Shown one piece after another: positions 63,501 through 64,000 of a DNA stretch of 64,000 nt; within the stretch, counting starts at the first letter, position 1; each line of letters opens with the position of its first letter. This stretch comes from Helicoverpa zea (taxonomy: Eukaryota > Arthropoda > Insecta > Lepidoptera > Noctuidae). Under the pieces are notes generated by a model, which did not search any database, had not been told where the DNA came from, and saw only the letters and a program-made list of their open reading frames with translations. Made by a program: the position numbers and the translations under genes. The DNA is taken from contig NC_061453.1 in assembly GCF_022581195.2 (NCBI RefSeq), forward strand, positions 11,736,001-11,800,000. The letters are read 5' to 3'.

Positions 63501-63786
63501 ATGTGACCCAGCCAAAATATGTGACAACGAAAAAGAGAGTTATATTTGACCTTCTGTACGGAATAATCGCCACAATACTAAAATGAACACTGTTACTAAC
63601 CTCAACATTGGCTAATTTAGCTAGATCCTCGGCTATGGTGGCTTCCATGCCCTCCCAGGGAGGAGCCCAGGGTTGGAAAACATTACAACAGCTTTTTTTA
63701 TCGTCCAACTTTTGCAGACAGGCGCGACATTCACGTACCACTTGTCCTGATACAACCTCTTTTGTTTCTTCCACAGATTCAGTCAT
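60590..63786 (-). CDS. ZAD-domain C2H2 zinc-finger protein (7 exons)
   Basis: Exons in transcript order are 63786-63601, 63240-62880, 62581-62505, 62382-62257, 61889-61778, 61436-61262 and 60974-60590. They sum to 1422 nt, or 473 residues plus TAG, and every intron is GT-AG and in phase. The N-terminal ZAD has its two CX2C pairs at Cys20/Cys23 and Cys74/Cys77. Three C2H2-type fingers follow at about residues 236-257 (CX2CX12HX4H, split by an intron), 282-302 (CX2CX12HX3H) and 307-327 (CX2CX12HX3C). The linker carries three SUMO-consensus tetrapeptides: IKQE (135), IKIE (164) and VKQE (214). The last 128 residues are rich in Glu, Asp and Ser. ZAD proteins are an insect-expanded family of nuclear DNA-binding regulators in which ZAD mediates dimerisation. 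Its target genes cannot be read from sequence. The gene runs convergent to the lifeguard gene. Possible minus-strand poly(A) signals are at about 59190 and 59004-59009. The start is the first ATG upstream of ZAD. Confidence 0.9.
61061..61166. mobile_element. Short TIR element in the last intron of the ZAD gene
   Basis: GAGCGCTTTCA at 61061-61071 and its reverse complement at 61156-61166 bound a 106 bp GC-richer segment within intron 60975-61261. No clear target duplication was seen. It is probably a tiny MITE. Confidence 0.45.
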
Positions 63787-64000
63787 TTTCTTCGGCCTAA
63801 GACATTATTATATAAATGTTAATATATAAAACATTAAAGTAAATAAAACATTCAAAAATATTTATAATCGCGTGAGACACACTTGTCAATTTTTAATAAT
63901 GACAATTTGACGTATAGTTTTTGCAATAGAATAGACAAAATCACACATTGCAGTAAGATCTTCGAGATTTTATATTTTCCTTAATACGTGGCGAACACAG
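63787..64000 (-). promoter_or_regulatory. Upstream / 5' UTR region of the ZAD gene
   Basis: This 214 bp AT-rich stretch precedes the ZAD start codon and should hold at least part of its 5' UTR and perhaps its promoter. No clear TATA or initiator could be chosen. Confidence 0.35.

Overview
The window looks like nuclear DNA of a moth or butterfly (Lepidoptera). It is AT-rich, gene-poor and packed with transposon relics. Several sequences match types I know as lepidopteran: a tRNA-derived SINE, an element ending in a 'cggaaccctcggtgcgcgag' type terminus, Helitron-like debris whose copies end in AAGCTAG, and a LINE tail of GATTT units. Nothing suggests a prokaryote or organelle. The two genes have short GT-AG introns, as in insects. 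The species cannot be fixed from this alone.

Layout. From 1 to about 52 kb I see no confident host gene. This tract holds a large repeat (3.75-6.44 kb) with an internal foldback, scattered SINE and Helitron-like fragments, a dispersed repeat present three times (18.9, 19.4 and 21.4 kb), a GC-rich terminal-inverted-repeat element (38.06-38.56 kb), and an intact 380-codon LINE ORF1 with its 3' tail but no ORF2 (38.6-39.9 kb). It also holds a 7 x 44 bp tandem array (40.9 kb) and two SINE insertions with 17-18 bp target duplications (41.7 and 45.65 kb). GC-rich patches at 35.4, 28.7 and 8.0 kb have good splice signals and may be non-coding exons of a long gene or lncRNA. That is inference.

From 52.0 to 63.8 kb there is a convergent gene pair. 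On the plus strand lies a five-exon gene for a 246-residue Lifeguard/TMBIM4-type (BI-1 family) membrane protein (52021-58648). On the minus strand lies a seven-exon gene for a 473-residue ZAD-C2H2 zinc-finger protein (63786-60590). Both models were built by hand and stay in frame through every splice junction.

The lifeguard introns are crowded with insertions. Intron 1 holds a roughly 1.3 kb, nearly perfect inverted repeat. Intron 2 holds a complete 1190 bp non-autonomous hAT element with an 8 bp target duplication. Intron 3 holds a hAT transposase fragment, a broken pogo-like transposase and a Helitron-like fragment. Between the two genes sits a 401 bp PIF/Harbinger-type MITE inserted at the centre of an older palindrome.

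The two genes have no evident shared pathway; their proximity seems incidental. The most unusual signals are the intronic foldback, whose apical hairpin is shared with the 5 kb repeat and shows a covarying base pair, and the ORF1-only half-LINE.
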